A stretch of DNA of 64,000 nucleotides from JAWKNZ01 sp041391425 (GTDB taxonomy: Bacteria; Bdellovibrionota_B; Oligoflexia; Oligoflexales; JAWKNZ01). Under the pieces are notes generated by a model that searched no databases, was not told where the DNA came from, and saw only the letters and a list, made by a program, of their open reading frames with translations. The stretch is taken from contig JAWKNZ010000012.1 in NCBI GenBank assembly GCA_041391425.1, forward strand, positions 1 through 64,000. Direction: 5' to 3'. Made by a program: the position numbers and the translations under genes. Shown in pieces: positions 28,610-38,186 of the stretch (positions are counted from its first letter, which is position 1; every line of letters starts with the position of its first letter).

Positions 28610-29641
28610 ATGGAAACGCAATATAGGTCATTTGAAATGCCAAGAATGTTATTCTTACGAATAATAAATTTTATATCCAATAAATGCGATGAGTTTTTTG
28701 CCAAATTAATCAGGCCAGATCTCATACATGTCCGCATGCAAGGTTATAAGAACATATGCATTCCATACTTAACTTCAATTGGTCGCTACTCACGCATTAA
28801 GAATGCAAATTCGGGAAAAGGCGTTGTAATAGAAAAAAAAGTATGGATTGGTGAAAACGTTGAAATAGAGGCATCTGGCGGAGGGAAAATTCAAATATGC
28901 GAAGGCGCAAGCATACAAGACAGATGCAAATTGTTTGGATCAATTACCATAGGTCGCCAAGCTATCCTTTCGCCAAATGTGTACGCTTCCTCTGGAACTC
29001 ATTTTTTCTCCATTGAGCCACATTTGCCAATTCGAGAACAAGACAAAATAGGTAAAACTCTTCACCCCAATTATATATCGGAAAAACACATAGAAATCGG
29101 TGAAGATTGTTGGATTGGAACAAATGTCTTTATTAAATCTGGAATTTATCTGGGTAAAGGGTGCATTGTTGGCAGTAACTCAGTTGTATCAAAAGATATT
29201 GCGCCATATGAAATTATCGCTGGGGCTCCAGCTAAACCACTTAAAAAACGACTATCATTTGAACCCCGTTCAGTAGTTGACATTAACGACAAGACCTCGT
29301 CACCATACTTCTATGAAGGCTTCAGAAATGATGGAATGGTTTTAAAAAACGCAACAATTGTTCTTAAAAAATTTACTGGAAACGTAAACCTTCAATTAAA
29401 AATATTTGCGAATAAAAGCACAGACCTATCTGTATCCTCAAATATTGGCTTGGGTGGAAACCTACCTCTAACAAAAGGATCAAATAACTATAAAATAAAC
29501 ATGTCAAGATCTGACAAACGATTTGAATTCACACCGAATAAATTATTAGATCGTTTTACATGTTTAAACTTTAGCCACAATCTCGAAAGCATTATAAAAA
29601 TATTATACGCGGAGGTAAATCTTGAACCAGATAACTGTTAA
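28610..29641 (+). CDS. Hexapeptide-repeat acyltransferase with C-terminal extension
   Basis: This is a 343-residue protein. Residues about 50-215 form a left-handed beta-helix with hexapeptide repeats (for example IEIGEDCWIGTNVFIKSG and CIVGSNSVVSKDIAPYEIIAGAPAKP). This is the hallmark of sugar O- or N-acetyltransferases of the WbbJ/VioB kind. The His in YASSGTHFFS fits the catalytic position. The last 120 residues are an unassigned beta-rich domain. It probably acylates a glycan sugar. It is followed by an overlapping dioxygenase gene. Confidence 0.85.
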   Translation: METQYRSFEMPRMLFLRIINFISNKCDEFFAKLIRPDLIHVRMQGYKNICIPYLTSIGRYSRIKNANSGKGVVIEKKVWIGENVEIEASGGGKIQICEGASIQDRCKLFGSITIGRQAILSPNVYASSGTHFFSIEPHLPIREQDKIGKTLHPNYISEKHIEIGEDCWIGTNVFIKSGIYLGKGCIVGSNSVVSKDIAPYEIIAGAPAKPLKKRLSFEPRSVVDINDKTSSPYFYEGFRNDGMVLKNATIVLKKFTGNVNLQLKIFANKSTDLSVSSNIGLGGNLPLTKGSNNYKINMSRSDKRFEFTPNKLLDRFTCLNFSHNLESIIKILYAEVNLEPDNC

Positions 29642-30605
29642 TAGCATCTATGGTAAAAAGAAACCTCTTAGAACACCGTGGCTAATTTACGCATTATTTA
29701 GAAAACTATTCGTACTGACCAATGGACGAAGCAACGATTTTGCTTCTTGGCTCGTTTCTATTTTCAACCCTCCTAAAGTGCAACCGCAGATAGAGCTAAG
29801 TACATTAGGCATATCAAACAAGCAGACAGTAAAAAAAGCAGTTGATGCAATCTCAACAAATGGCTATTACATTTTTGAAAATAAACTGTCACCTTCAGTA
29901 GTAGAAAAAATTGTGGATTATGCTAACTCTTGTGAAGTTTTCCCCTTAGAAAAAGATGATAAAGGTAATTATAATTACAGCTCGACAAAAAGGTTGTTAA
30001 ATAGAGCGGATGTGGACTCTCCGCGATTTCAACTAGATCAAAAAGATATTTTTAAATCCGAAGAATTATGCAAAGTAATTTTCGACCCTGGAATTTTAGC
30101 CGTTGCTAGTAATTATCTAAAATGCGAACCTATTATGGATATGGTTGCAATGTGGTGGAGCAAACCAAGTTCCTCAGGCGAATCAGCAGCGGGCCAAATG
30201 TACCATTTCGATATGGATAAAATAAAATTCCTAAAATTCTTTTTCTATCTCACCGATGTAGATGAATCCACAGGCCCACATTGCTATATAGAAAACACCC
30301 ATAAAAAGCTGCCAAAAGAATTGAAACGAGATGGCCGTTTTACTGATGAAGAAGTTGAAAACGTGTTTCAAAAAGAAAGAATTAAGAAACTAAAAGGCTT
30401 GTCTGGATCTATTATGGCCGTCGACACAAGGGGCCTTCACAAAGGTGAACCTTTAATAAAAGGAGAACGGTTGATTTTCCAAGTCGAGTTTTGCAACAGT
30501 ATGTTTGGTAAAAATTATGACCTAATACCATTATCAAGCGTCTTTGAAAAGTATCAAAGAGCCATAGCTAGCAACTCAAAGATCTACGGAAGAATATTTA
30601 AGTAA
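29622..30605 (+). CDS. Phytanoyl-CoA dioxygenase family oxygenase
   Basis: This is a 327-residue Fe(II)/2-oxoglutarate oxygenase. The facial triad is visible: His195 and Asp197 in YHFDMD and His273 in RGLHKG. Arg283 in ERLIFQVEF would bind 2-oxoglutarate. PhyH-family members hydroxylate small molecules or sugars, and within polysaccharide loci the usual inference is modification of a lipid or sugar precursor. The TTG start lies 20 bases inside the end of the preceding acyltransferase gene, which suggests coupling. Substrate unknown. Confidence 0.8.
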   Translation: MNQITVNSIYGKKKPLRTPWLIYALFRKLFVLTNGRSNDFASWLVSIFNPPKVQPQIELSTLGISNKQTVKKAVDAISTNGYYIFENKLSPSVVEKIVDYANSCEVFPLEKDDKGNYNYSSTKRLLNRADVDSPRFQLDQKDIFKSEELCKVIFDPGILAVASNYLKCEPIMDMVAMWWSKPSSSGESAAGQMYHFDMDKIKFLKFFFYLTDVDESTGPHCYIENTHKKLPKELKRDGRFTDEEVENVFQKERIKKLKGLSGSIMAVDTRGLHKGEPLIKGERLIFQVEFCNSMFGKNYDLIPLSSVFEKYQRAIASNSKIYGRIFK

Positions 30606-30661
30606 TAATCAAGACTTGTAAAAAAATTGATTTCTATCTTAATGAATAAGAGAACTAATAT

Positions 30662-31354
30662 ATGATTAAAAAAAAAATATGGCTATATATTGGCAGCCTA
30701 ATTTGCTTAGGCGCTTTTTACCTAAATATGAAACCTCTAAAAAAATACCAAAGCGCCTATATATTTTATCTTTCTAAAGATCTTGAGAACTACAAGGCTT
30801 TTACTGATTCAAAATATAAAGACGAATTCTGGAAAACAATAGACAAGTACATCAATGATTCCGAAAAAATCAGAACAATGTATGTCGGAAGCAGCAGGTA
30901 CATTTTTTTTCTAGAAGATAAAATCACAGACCTACAAAATGCTAAAAACGATTTTATAGAGTTCAGCCAAAAGACAATAAATGAGCTAATCATCGATTTC
31001 AACGAAGAAGTCAAACACGTCATGGAACTAAAAAAGCAATTTCATGAGGTTATGTCACTTCCTCTCGAGAGTGACTTAAATGCACCTACTGGAAAAATAA
31101 AAAGTAAAGAAGATTGGATCACAGAGCTGTTAATTCAATTTTTTTATGACAAATATAAAGCTTATATTGAAGCAGATATAGTTAGCGAAAACATAGACTA
31201 TATCGTTTTAGATGAGAGAAAATTTTGGCACCAATTTAACCCAAATTATCTTGTATCAATTATAGTCCCTCCGATCACCCTTCTAATAATTTGGTTGTTA
31301 ATTTATTTATTTGATCTATCTAAATTTTTAAGCGGTAGCTCTAGTGAAAAATAG
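30662..31354 (+). CDS. Two-TM protein with Wzz-like layout
   Basis: This 230-residue protein has one TM helix near the N-terminus (7-23) and one near the C-terminus (about 198-222). The segment between them is largely helical, with long amphipathic stretches. This layout is that of polysaccharide co-polymerases (Wzz), which set O-antigen chain length. I cannot see the proline-rich motif usually next to the second TM, apart from IIVPPITLL. It sits immediately before the wzy-like gene and overlaps it by 11 bases. Function is inferred from topology and neighbours. Confidence 0.55.
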   Translation: MIKKKIWLYIGSLICLGAFYLNMKPLKKYQSAYIFYLSKDLENYKAFTDSKYKDEFWKTIDKYINDSEKIRTMYVGSSRYIFFLEDKITDLQNAKNDFIEFSQKTINELIIDFNEEVKHVMELKKQFHEVMSLPLESDLNAPTGKIKSKEDWITELLIQFFYDKYKAYIEADIVSENIDYIVLDERKFWHQFNPNYLVSIIVPPITLLIIWLLIYLFDLSKFLSGSSSEK

Positions 31355-32627
31355 AACTCTATATACGTTTTGGGCAATTTGGTTGATATATTGGCTCTTC
31401 CATCTCTTAGCCCCGCTAACCTCAAAATTTTATTTACGTGCATGGCCAATTAAGCCATTCGAAATTGAATTTATATTTGTCCTCATAACGAGTATAACTG
31501 CATTACTCTGCATATTTTTATTTAAAAAAAGCAATAAAGAAAGAATTCATTCTTTTTTTCCAAAAAATAGCATTAGCTCTAATCTAGTCATATTCGTCTC
31601 CTTAATTGGAACTGCCGGATTACTATTTATAATAATAGATAGAATCCTAATTCAAGAAGTCGATTACAGCTTAGGAATTTCATTGGCAAGAGGAGACTGG
31701 CGATACAAATCTATTTCCAGAGTCGGTGTTTCTTCAATTTTTAGCGTTCTCGGAAATATCATATTTCCTTTTTCTTTTGTCGCTACGGTAATGGCAATTA
31801 GAATTAAAAAGCCAGCTTTAAAAAGGCTTGGATATACAACAATAAGCTGCATTAACGTTATAATATACTCACTTTTAACAGGTGGAAGAGAAGGCTTACT
31901 CATCCTTGCAATTATCTATTGTTTCTTTTTTATCGAACTTTACTTTGAAAACAAAAAACAAAAGGCAATGATTTTATATTTGTTTCTAGTATTTATGACG
32001 TCATTTATCGCTGTAGGTTCTTCATTCTTTTATTTTAGAGCAAAAGCATCAGAAATGCAGCCCGACCGCTACGTTTCCTTCTTAATCAATAGACTGGGCG
32101 GTAAAACAGTTCATCCAGTTTGCACTCCATTTAGCTCCGATTTAGCTTGTGCCACTAAGTCATCTTTATTGGCATCCGCTACTTATTTTGTCCACAGCAG
32201 GTGGATGTTTGATTTAGCGATTGCCACAAAATCCTCAAAAGAAATAACGCAAGGCGCATCCTTTTCTGGACTTAGACTCTTTTTAAGGAAAGCAAAGATA
32301 GCGCCACAATATAGCCCTTACTGGGATTTAAACGGACTTTTTCTATCTGCTGCTGGAGCTCTCTATTTTGACTTTGGATTAATTGGTGTCATACTATTTT
32401 CGGGATTATTAGGGCTTGCCATCTTTGCAGCAGATAAACTCACTGAATGTAAAAACGGCGCAGCAGATCTACTAAGTAGTCTTATTTATAGCGTCATATT
32501 AAGTACGCCAACAGTCTTTTTGATAAATTTCATACCATTTATATATACAACTGCAATATCATTTATGTTTGTCGTTATATATTTAACAATAAAAAATTAT
32601 CCATTTTCTAAACGCCAAATTCAATAA
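31344..32627 (+). CDS. O-antigen polymerase-like membrane protein (Wzy)
   Basis: This 427-residue protein has about 11-12 TM helices and one large periplasmic loop around residues 225-330 with a charged, Arg-containing start (FRAKASEMQPDRYVSFLINRLGG). That is the pattern of the oligosaccharide repeat-unit polymerase family. GTG start at 31344 overlaps the Wzz-like gene. Wzy sequences diverge strongly, so the call rests on topology and on its neighbours (flippase, Wzz-like). Confidence 0.7.
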   Translation: MKNRTLYTFWAIWLIYWLFHLLAPLTSKFYLRAWPIKPFEIEFIFVLITSITALLCIFLFKKSNKERIHSFFPKNSISSNLVIFVSLIGTAGLLFIIIDRILIQEVDYSLGISLARGDWRYKSISRVGVSSIFSVLGNIIFPFSFVATVMAIRIKKPALKRLGYTTISCINVIIYSLLTGGREGLLILAIIYCFFFIELYFENKKQKAMILYLFLVFMTSFIAVGSSFFYFRAKASEMQPDRYVSFLINRLGGKTVHPVCTPFSSDLACATKSSLLASATYFVHSRWMFDLAIATKSSKEITQGASFSGLRLFLRKAKIAPQYSPYWDLNGLFLSAAGALYFDFGLIGVILFSGLLGLAIFAADKLTECKNGAADLLSSLIYSVILSTPTVFLINFIPFIYTTAISFMFVVIYLTIKNYPFSKRQIQ

Positions 32628-32862
32628 AAACTAAAGTATAACTTAGACAGTGATACATTAGATGCATTCAGAATTTAAAATATCTTCGGTTCTTTAATAC
32701 AGTTTTGTTATGTATATATATTTGGAATCATATGTCAATTTAGCCATTTAAGTACGGACAGAAAAGACAATTTATAAGAATAATGTGAAGCGAATTAAGA
32801 TAATGCGTAATAGCTAATTTAGAGATTTATCACTTCCAGCCGAAAGAGCAGATAATAAAAAT

Positions 32863-34107
32863 CTAATTGAGCAAATCCAATACTTTCTCTGCAATAATTT
32901 TTCCACTATTTTTAAAATTGAATATTTCACTTTGTGCCACCATCAAATTATCCTCTTGCTTATAGGAAGCTATATAAGTCCTAATTCTTTCGTTTAAATT
33001 AAAAACATCACACTCTTGAATTTCTAATGCAATTTTCTTTCTAATATTTAGTTCCCAAATTTCATCTAAATCTTCAGCTTCATAACCAGAAACATCTATA
33101 CCCATTTCAAATAAAACTATTGGTTTACCGGCTAAAAAAGCATAATCAAAAATCACCCCTGAAATATCTGATAGTAATAAATCAGATTCTTTAATTGATT
33201 CTGCAATATTAATATTCTTATCGATTTTAATTCTAGGACTAGACACGCAAAAAGAAAGCACTTCATCCATAAAGTCTGCTTCAGACACATAGGATTGCGG
33301 ATGAGGTCTTAATACAATATCAAAATCGCCTTCTAATAGTTGTTCTAAAATCACAATCCCAAATTTTTTCAAAGAATTTCTAGCCCCCCAAGACGGAGCG
33401 TATAGAATTGTTAATTTTTCATTTGAATTACGGCTAACTAAGGACTGTTTATAATTATCATAATATGGGCACCCTCCCTCAAGTAAATCCTTTGTCTTGC
33501 TATTCCTAACAGCCTCCAATTTTCTAATACTTTTTTTATGATATTCTCCTACACAAAACACCAAGTCATAATGATCTAAAGCATGTTTTTCGTAAAAAGC
33601 AACATCGGTAGGAGCATGAAATACATAAGCATAAACACCAACTTTACTAGACTTTTTAAGAGAATAGACATCAAGCTGAGGAGTAGTTGACAATACGATT
33701 TTCGCTTCAATCTTATTCATATAGAATATAGATTCCTCTTGAGATCTGAATATTTTAAAGCGAACGTTCTTCTCCAAATTCGCTGGAGGCATTTCCCCAT
33801 ACGACACACAGATCACATTCAATTCTGTACCATTTAAATGTTCTATAATTGATGAAAATGTATTCCAATACTGGGGACCTTCTATATGAACAACCACATC
33901 ATTGCTAAACTCAAAATCTGACTGTCGATTAAGCAGATTTTTTATTGCGATTGTGAAATCCTTAAACTTATACTTTATGGAATAAAATAACGCCGATGCA
34001 ACTCCGGTAATAATATAAAGCAACAATGATCCAGATCCCGGATCGATATAAGCGTACGCATCAGTCGAAAACAAGAGCAAGAAAAAAAAAAGCCATTTTG
34101 ACGGCAT
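32863..34107 (-). CDS. CDP-glycerol glycerophosphotransferase-like (TagB/TagF-type) enzyme
   Basis: This 414-residue protein starts with a signal-like helix and the membrane motif AYIDPGSGSLLLY, then a second TM. The GT-B domain has YVFHAPTDVAFY, the LTILYAPSWGARNSLKKFG block, VLRPHPQSY and DLLLSDISGVIFDYAFLAGKPIV, which are the characteristic TagB/TagF motifs. Family members transfer phosphoalditol groups from CDP donors. Lying 1 base after the phosphonate reductase gene, it may instead transfer a CMP-activated phosphonate (hydroxyethylphosphonate) to the glycan. That extension is inference. Confidence 0.82.
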   Translation of the reverse strand: MPSKWLFFFLLLFSTDAYAYIDPGSGSLLLYIITGVASALFYSIKYKFKDFTIAIKNLLNRQSDFEFSNDVVVHIEGPQYWNTFSSIIEHLNGTELNVICVSYGEMPPANLEKNVRFKIFRSQEESIFYMNKIEAKIVLSTTPQLDVYSLKKSSKVGVYAYVFHAPTDVAFYEKHALDHYDLVFCVGEYHKKSIRKLEAVRNSKTKDLLEGGCPYYDNYKQSLVSRNSNEKLTILYAPSWGARNSLKKFGIVILEQLLEGDFDIVLRPHPQSYVSEADFMDEVLSFCVSSPRIKIDKNINIAESIKESDLLLSDISGVIFDYAFLAGKPIVLFEMGIDVSGYEAEDLDEIWELNIRKKIALEIQECDVFNLNERIRTYIASYKQEDNLMVAQSEIFNFKNSGKIIAEKVLDLLN

Positions 34108-34108
34108 G

Positions 34109-35209
34109 TTAAACTTCCTTTCGATCTTCTTTTAAAAAAGACAAAATATCTTTCTTATCCAGCTTAACAGGAAAATTTCCAAGCCTGTCAACATTAACTA
34201 AGTCAACTATCTGTTCTATTTGACTATCAGATAATTTGAATTGACTTAAATTTAAATTTAGACCTAATTTCTTACATAAGCTATCAAACGAGGCTGAAAA
34301 TTCTTCAAAGTTATTACAGTCTGTTAACTCAAAAATACTTCGAATTGATCTTAATACATGTGCTTTTTCAATCAAATAAGCTTCATCGGGAGAATATAAA
34401 GCAAGTCCCATAAAATATAAAAGAGAAAGACTCACTGCCTTTCCATGGGGCACACCAAACAATGTAGTAAATGGATAAGATAACGCATGGGGTGCTGTGG
34501 TCCTTGTAATATTAATTGCAGCTCCCGCACAATTTGATCCAAGCATCATTTCTTTTAATGCGTGAGGATCCTTGTCATAAGCTTTATAAAAATTATGCCA
34601 AATCTTTTTGATTGCTACACTACTGTACCTTTTGGAAACTTCTGTTGACTTTATCGACCAATGAGATTCGATAGCTTGGCAAAATGCATCAATTCCAGAA
34701 TATGCAATTTGCAACGGTTTCAAAGACATAAGTACTTTTGGATCAAGAATAGAACATTGAGGCAGCAAGAGTATATGATCTAAAGAATGCTTAACCCCAT
34801 CAATATACAAGACAGCAAATTGGGTAGCTTCACTACCACTTCCTGCTGTAGTAGGAATTGCAATATGTGGAATAACAGCCCTATAAAGAGATTTGTCAAA
34901 CAAATTGTCTATAGTCAATTCGTCATTAGCAACAAACAACGCAATAATTTTTGACAAATCAATGGCGCTTCCACCCCCTAGAGATATGATAGAATCGCAC
35001 TTGTTATATCGGAAAGCCTCAACACCCCTCATTGCATCTTCGATCTTCGGATTCACAGAATATTGAGAATATTTAACATAGACCAGATCCTCTGGTAACA
35101 TCTCCTTAAAAAACAACTCAAATGATCTATTTGTGGTAACCAAGAGTGGTCGTTTAAGATTATTATTTTTTAAATAAGCAGAAATGCTAAGAATCGACTT
35201 AAGGTTCAT
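34109..35209 (-). CDS. phpC: Phosphonoacetaldehyde reductase (iron alcohol dehydrogenase family)
   Basis: PhpC-type enzymes reduce phosphonoacetaldehyde to 2-hydroxyethylphosphonate with NAD(P)H. The 366-residue protein has the iron-dependent dehydrogenase layout: GGGSAIDLSKI (nucleotide loop), PTTAGSGSEAT, and the metal ligands in DHILLLPQ/GIDAFCQAIESHWS and APHALSYPFT-x-GVPHGKAVSLS. Its start overlaps the phosphonopyruvate decarboxylase gene by 4 bases. The assignment to phosphonate rather than another aldehyde rests on this operon. Confidence 0.85.
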   Translation of the reverse strand: MNLKSILSISAYLKNNNLKRPLLVTTNRSFELFFKEMLPEDLVYVKYSQYSVNPKIEDAMRGVEAFRYNKCDSIISLGGGSAIDLSKIIALFVANDELTIDNLFDKSLYRAVIPHIAIPTTAGSGSEATQFAVLYIDGVKHSLDHILLLPQCSILDPKVLMSLKPLQIAYSGIDAFCQAIESHWSIKSTEVSKRYSSVAIKKIWHNFYKAYDKDPHALKEMMLGSNCAGAAINITRTTAPHALSYPFTTLFGVPHGKAVSLSLLYFMGLALYSPDEAYLIEKAHVLRSIRSIFELTDCNNFEEFSASFDSLCKKLGLNLNLSQFKLSDSQIEQIVDLVNVDRLGNFPVKLDKKDILSFLKEDRKEV

Positions 35210-36333
35210 TTTCGCAAATAATCCATAAATAAGAGCTTATTTTCCTTAGGAGTAGTTGTGGGTCGAGACAAGTCTTTTCTTGAACCGACTTTAATTTTAA
35301 CCTCTAATAATGAAGGGCCTGGAGCATCCTCCAATTCATCAAGAGCCTTATCTAATTCGGGAATTGTCGTGCAGTGAAAATAGTTAGCATATCCAAGTGA
35401 CTCAGATAACTTATCAAACTGAATATTAAGCGCACATGTTGGCTGCCCTCCTACAGATTCATGAGCCCCATTATTCAAGATGACATGCACTAAATTTCTA
35501 GGCTTGCAAGATCCGATTATAGCCGCCCCTCCCATATGCATTAGAAAAGCTCCATCACCATCTAAGCAAAATACAACTCTATCTTTTTTTTCCATAGCAA
35601 TAGAAAGTGCTATTTGGCTAGCATGCCCCATAGATCCAATAGTCAAAAAATCCTTTTCGTGGGTGGAATTTTGCCTACTTCTGATTTCAAAGAGCTCTCT
35701 TGACGCCTTACCTGTTGTTGAAACAAATATCGCATCTTTAGGAGCGCCTTTAACAATTGATTCAATAACATCTTCACGCGCACAAGAAAAATAAGACTGT
35801 ATCTGCTTCTGTAGTTTATATGATTCAAAAGAATTCTTTTTGACAAGGAGTACTACCGGACCTTGCCTCTGCATAGCTGTTTCAACTACAAAACCCAACT
35901 GCACACCAACATTTTCGGCATTCGCATTTAACACCTCATAAGGAATATTTAATGCATTAAATACATCCTCTGTTACTTCGCCTTGCTTAAGATGCTGGGG
36001 CTCATCCTGCACACCAGGCTCGCCTCTCCACCCTACTAACACTATCATCGGTACTGAATAAACAGCTGGATCAGCAAGAGATAACAATGGGTTTATAATA
36101 TTTCCCAAACCAGAGTTTTGTAGGTATACCATACCTATCTTCCCTGTGGCAAAGTGATACCCTGATGCCAATGCAATTGCACTACCTTCATTCGCAGAAA
36201 TGATATGCTTCTCCGGTGGAGTATTATCCATAATAAAAGCGCTAATATCCTTTAATAGGGAATCTGGGACCCCGGTAAAAAAATCTACTCTTAATTTTTT
36301 CAACTCATCAATAAAAACTTTGGGAGAAATCAT
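35206..36333 (-). CDS. aepY: Phosphonopyruvate decarboxylase
   Basis: AepY decarboxylates phosphonopyruvate to phosphonoacetaldehyde with thiamine diphosphate. This irreversible step pulls the unfavourable PEP mutase reaction forward. The 375-residue protein has an N-terminal pyrimidine-binding half (FTGVPDSLLKD, ANEGSAIALASGYH with the catalytic Glu) and a C-terminal ThDP-binding half (GDGAFLMHMGGAAIIGS, then LNNGAHESVGGQPT). It is intact and directly follows aepX (1 base). Operon order aepX-aepY-phpC-transferase. Confidence 0.93.
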   Translation of the reverse strand: MISPKVFIDELKKLRVDFFTGVPDSLLKDISAFIMDNTPPEKHIISANEGSAIALASGYHFATGKIGMVYLQNSGLGNIINPLLSLADPAVYSVPMIVLVGWRGEPGVQDEPQHLKQGEVTEDVFNALNIPYEVLNANAENVGVQLGFVVETAMQRQGPVVLLVKKNSFESYKLQKQIQSYFSCAREDVIESIVKGAPKDAIFVSTTGKASRELFEIRSRQNSTHEKDFLTIGSMGHASQIALSIAMEKKDRVVFCLDGDGAFLMHMGGAAIIGSCKPRNLVHVILNNGAHESVGGQPTCALNIQFDKLSESLGYANYFHCTTIPELDKALDELEDAPGPSLLEVKIKVGSRKDLSRPTTTPKENKLLFMDYLRK

Positions 36334-36334
36334 G

Positions 36335-37658
36335 TTATATTGTTCCTGGAATTAATTTTAAGACTTCCGAAATTGGAATGCATTTATGTTCAATTTCTTT
36401 AGTCCTGCCATATGTTAAAACAGACTCTGCGACTTCCATCATAGCAGGGTAAGCAGCACGCAACAAATGATTAGCATAAATCGTGATATTCACACTAACC
36501 TCTTGGAGCTGATGATCCATAGTTTGATTATAAGTTGTGAAAACAACAACTAAAGGTTTACGATTCTCAAATTGATTATAACTTCTTTTACAAAATTCAA
36601 ATACTTCTTGCGGGTCCTTTTGCCGGCTATGAATCATTATTCCATCCGCACCAGCTTCAATATAAGCCCGCGCTCGCCAAAGCATCCTCCATGCCGACCT
36701 CTAAGATCAGACTTTCTATTCTTGCGATAATCATAAAATCATCGGATATCTGAGAATTTTTGCCTACCTTTATCTTTGCAGAAAAGTTTTCTATACTGTC
36801 TTGTTCTTGATGAACATCGGTTCCCAAAAGAGAATTTTTCTTTAATCCTACCTTGTCTTCAATAACAACAGCAGAAATGCCATGGCGTTCTCTAAAGTTC
36901 TTACGGTATAAGAGAAGTGTTCTAATTTTCTTCCTCCTGCATTCGCATCATATATAATAGGTTGGTTGTACACTCCAAAATATCATTTAGGCTAGTCAGC
37001 CTACCATCAATATTTACCGCTTCAATATCAGGTTTTCCTCTTGTCGTCGAATCAGTCGTTAGATGACCACATAGCATCAAACTCAAATCTCTTCTCATTT
37101 CGTTTTACTGATGCATGCTCCACAATTAATCCAGAAATACCACTATGCGCTTGCATCACCTCAACATAGGCTTTGCGTTCAATAATCGCCTCAACTTCAA
37201 TCGACGAACATCAGGTGTTATACCAATAGACTTTAAGGCAGCATTCAGATTAGTTGAAGATATTCCTGCAGTATAGGGAATATCAATAACCTTCCATTCC
37301 ATTGGGCCAATGTCTCTATGCACTCTGCCGAGTCTTTGCTGCACTCCTTCTATCCAATCATCTCCATGAACAACAAACTTAGGTTTGTACTTAATAAGAT
37401 TCTCTTGTAAGAAAGAGATAGTTGGGGAACAACCTTGCTAACTCCTTTTATAGAAGCAACAATTTCTGCCCTTTGATCATATGTCATATGAGGTAATCGC
37501 TTATAGCTGGCAATTGCTTCGTCAGTTAGTATCCCCACCATGACACTACCTAACTTCGCGCCTTCTCTGATAATGTTCAAATGCCCCGGATGAATCAAAT
37601 CAGCACTCATTGCCATGTATACATCTGCATGTTGTTCTGTCACAGTCACCTCACTCAT
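36335..37658 (-). pseudogene. aepX: Cytidylyltransferase / PEP mutase fusion, heavily decayed
   Basis: The intact gene would encode an N-terminal nucleotidyltransferase (ADLIHPGHLNIIREGAKLG, the HxGH motif) fused to phosphoenolpyruvate mutase, which makes the C-P bond of phosphonopyruvate. Pieces appear in shifting frames: 37658-37430 nucleotidyltransferase, 37344-37150 its end (GISSTNLNAALKSIGITPD, LRRLLNAKP), then SGISGLIVEHASVKR, then GKPDIEAVNIDGRLTSLND, then EDKVGLKKNSLLGTD, then DDFMIIARIESLILE. The last piece is an open C-terminal run, AYIEAGADGIMIHSRQKDP to the TAA at 36335. I count at least five or six frame changes. The order and spacing match an intact fusion, so this is one dead gene, not several genes. 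Confidence 0.88.
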
Positions 37659-38186
37659 TTCTGTATATTAAAGCTAAGGTTAGTTAAATTCTTCATTCTA
37701 GCCACCTGCATAAAGACCACTCAGCAACCAATATATTTTCACCAGAAAAAATACTCGAATCTCAAAACGCAAACTTTTTAAAAGCTTCAATTGCAATATT
37801 ATAGATTATATAATGTATCTTTATAACTAATTTTCCAAACAATAACAAGATAAGCACTTTTTTGGAAATCATCTGAGTGGTATCGTAAAAAACATCAATC
37901 TGACATATCGACCTTCCAAGTGATTAAACATTTAAAAAAGGATTCTATCATAAGTTAAATGTGTTTATAAGCCATGTTGCAAAAATATTATTTATATTAC
38001 TGAAAAGGCCGTGCATGAAGCCTCCCTTAATTCAAACGATTTTACAAAAAACAATTGAAAGAAAGTCTTCAGCATCAAATCTATAAATGTTTAATACGAT
38101 ATTTAAGTCATCAGTCATCTCTAAAAATCTAAATGAATACTGAATACTAAAAAATATGAACACACAATCTAAAAATTAAACTAAAT
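37659..38186. other. Intergenic, no gene seen
   Basis: This 528-base AT-rich stretch lies between the decayed aepX and the sulfatase-like remnant. I find no open frame with a protein-like product, no strong hairpin and no copies of repeat families A or B. It is probably eroded sequence. Confidence 0.5.

Noticed and set aside
36335..37658. Several separate small genes in the aepX region
   Set aside because: The pieces follow the order and spacing of one cytidylyltransferase-PEP mutase fusion, so they are one decayed gene.
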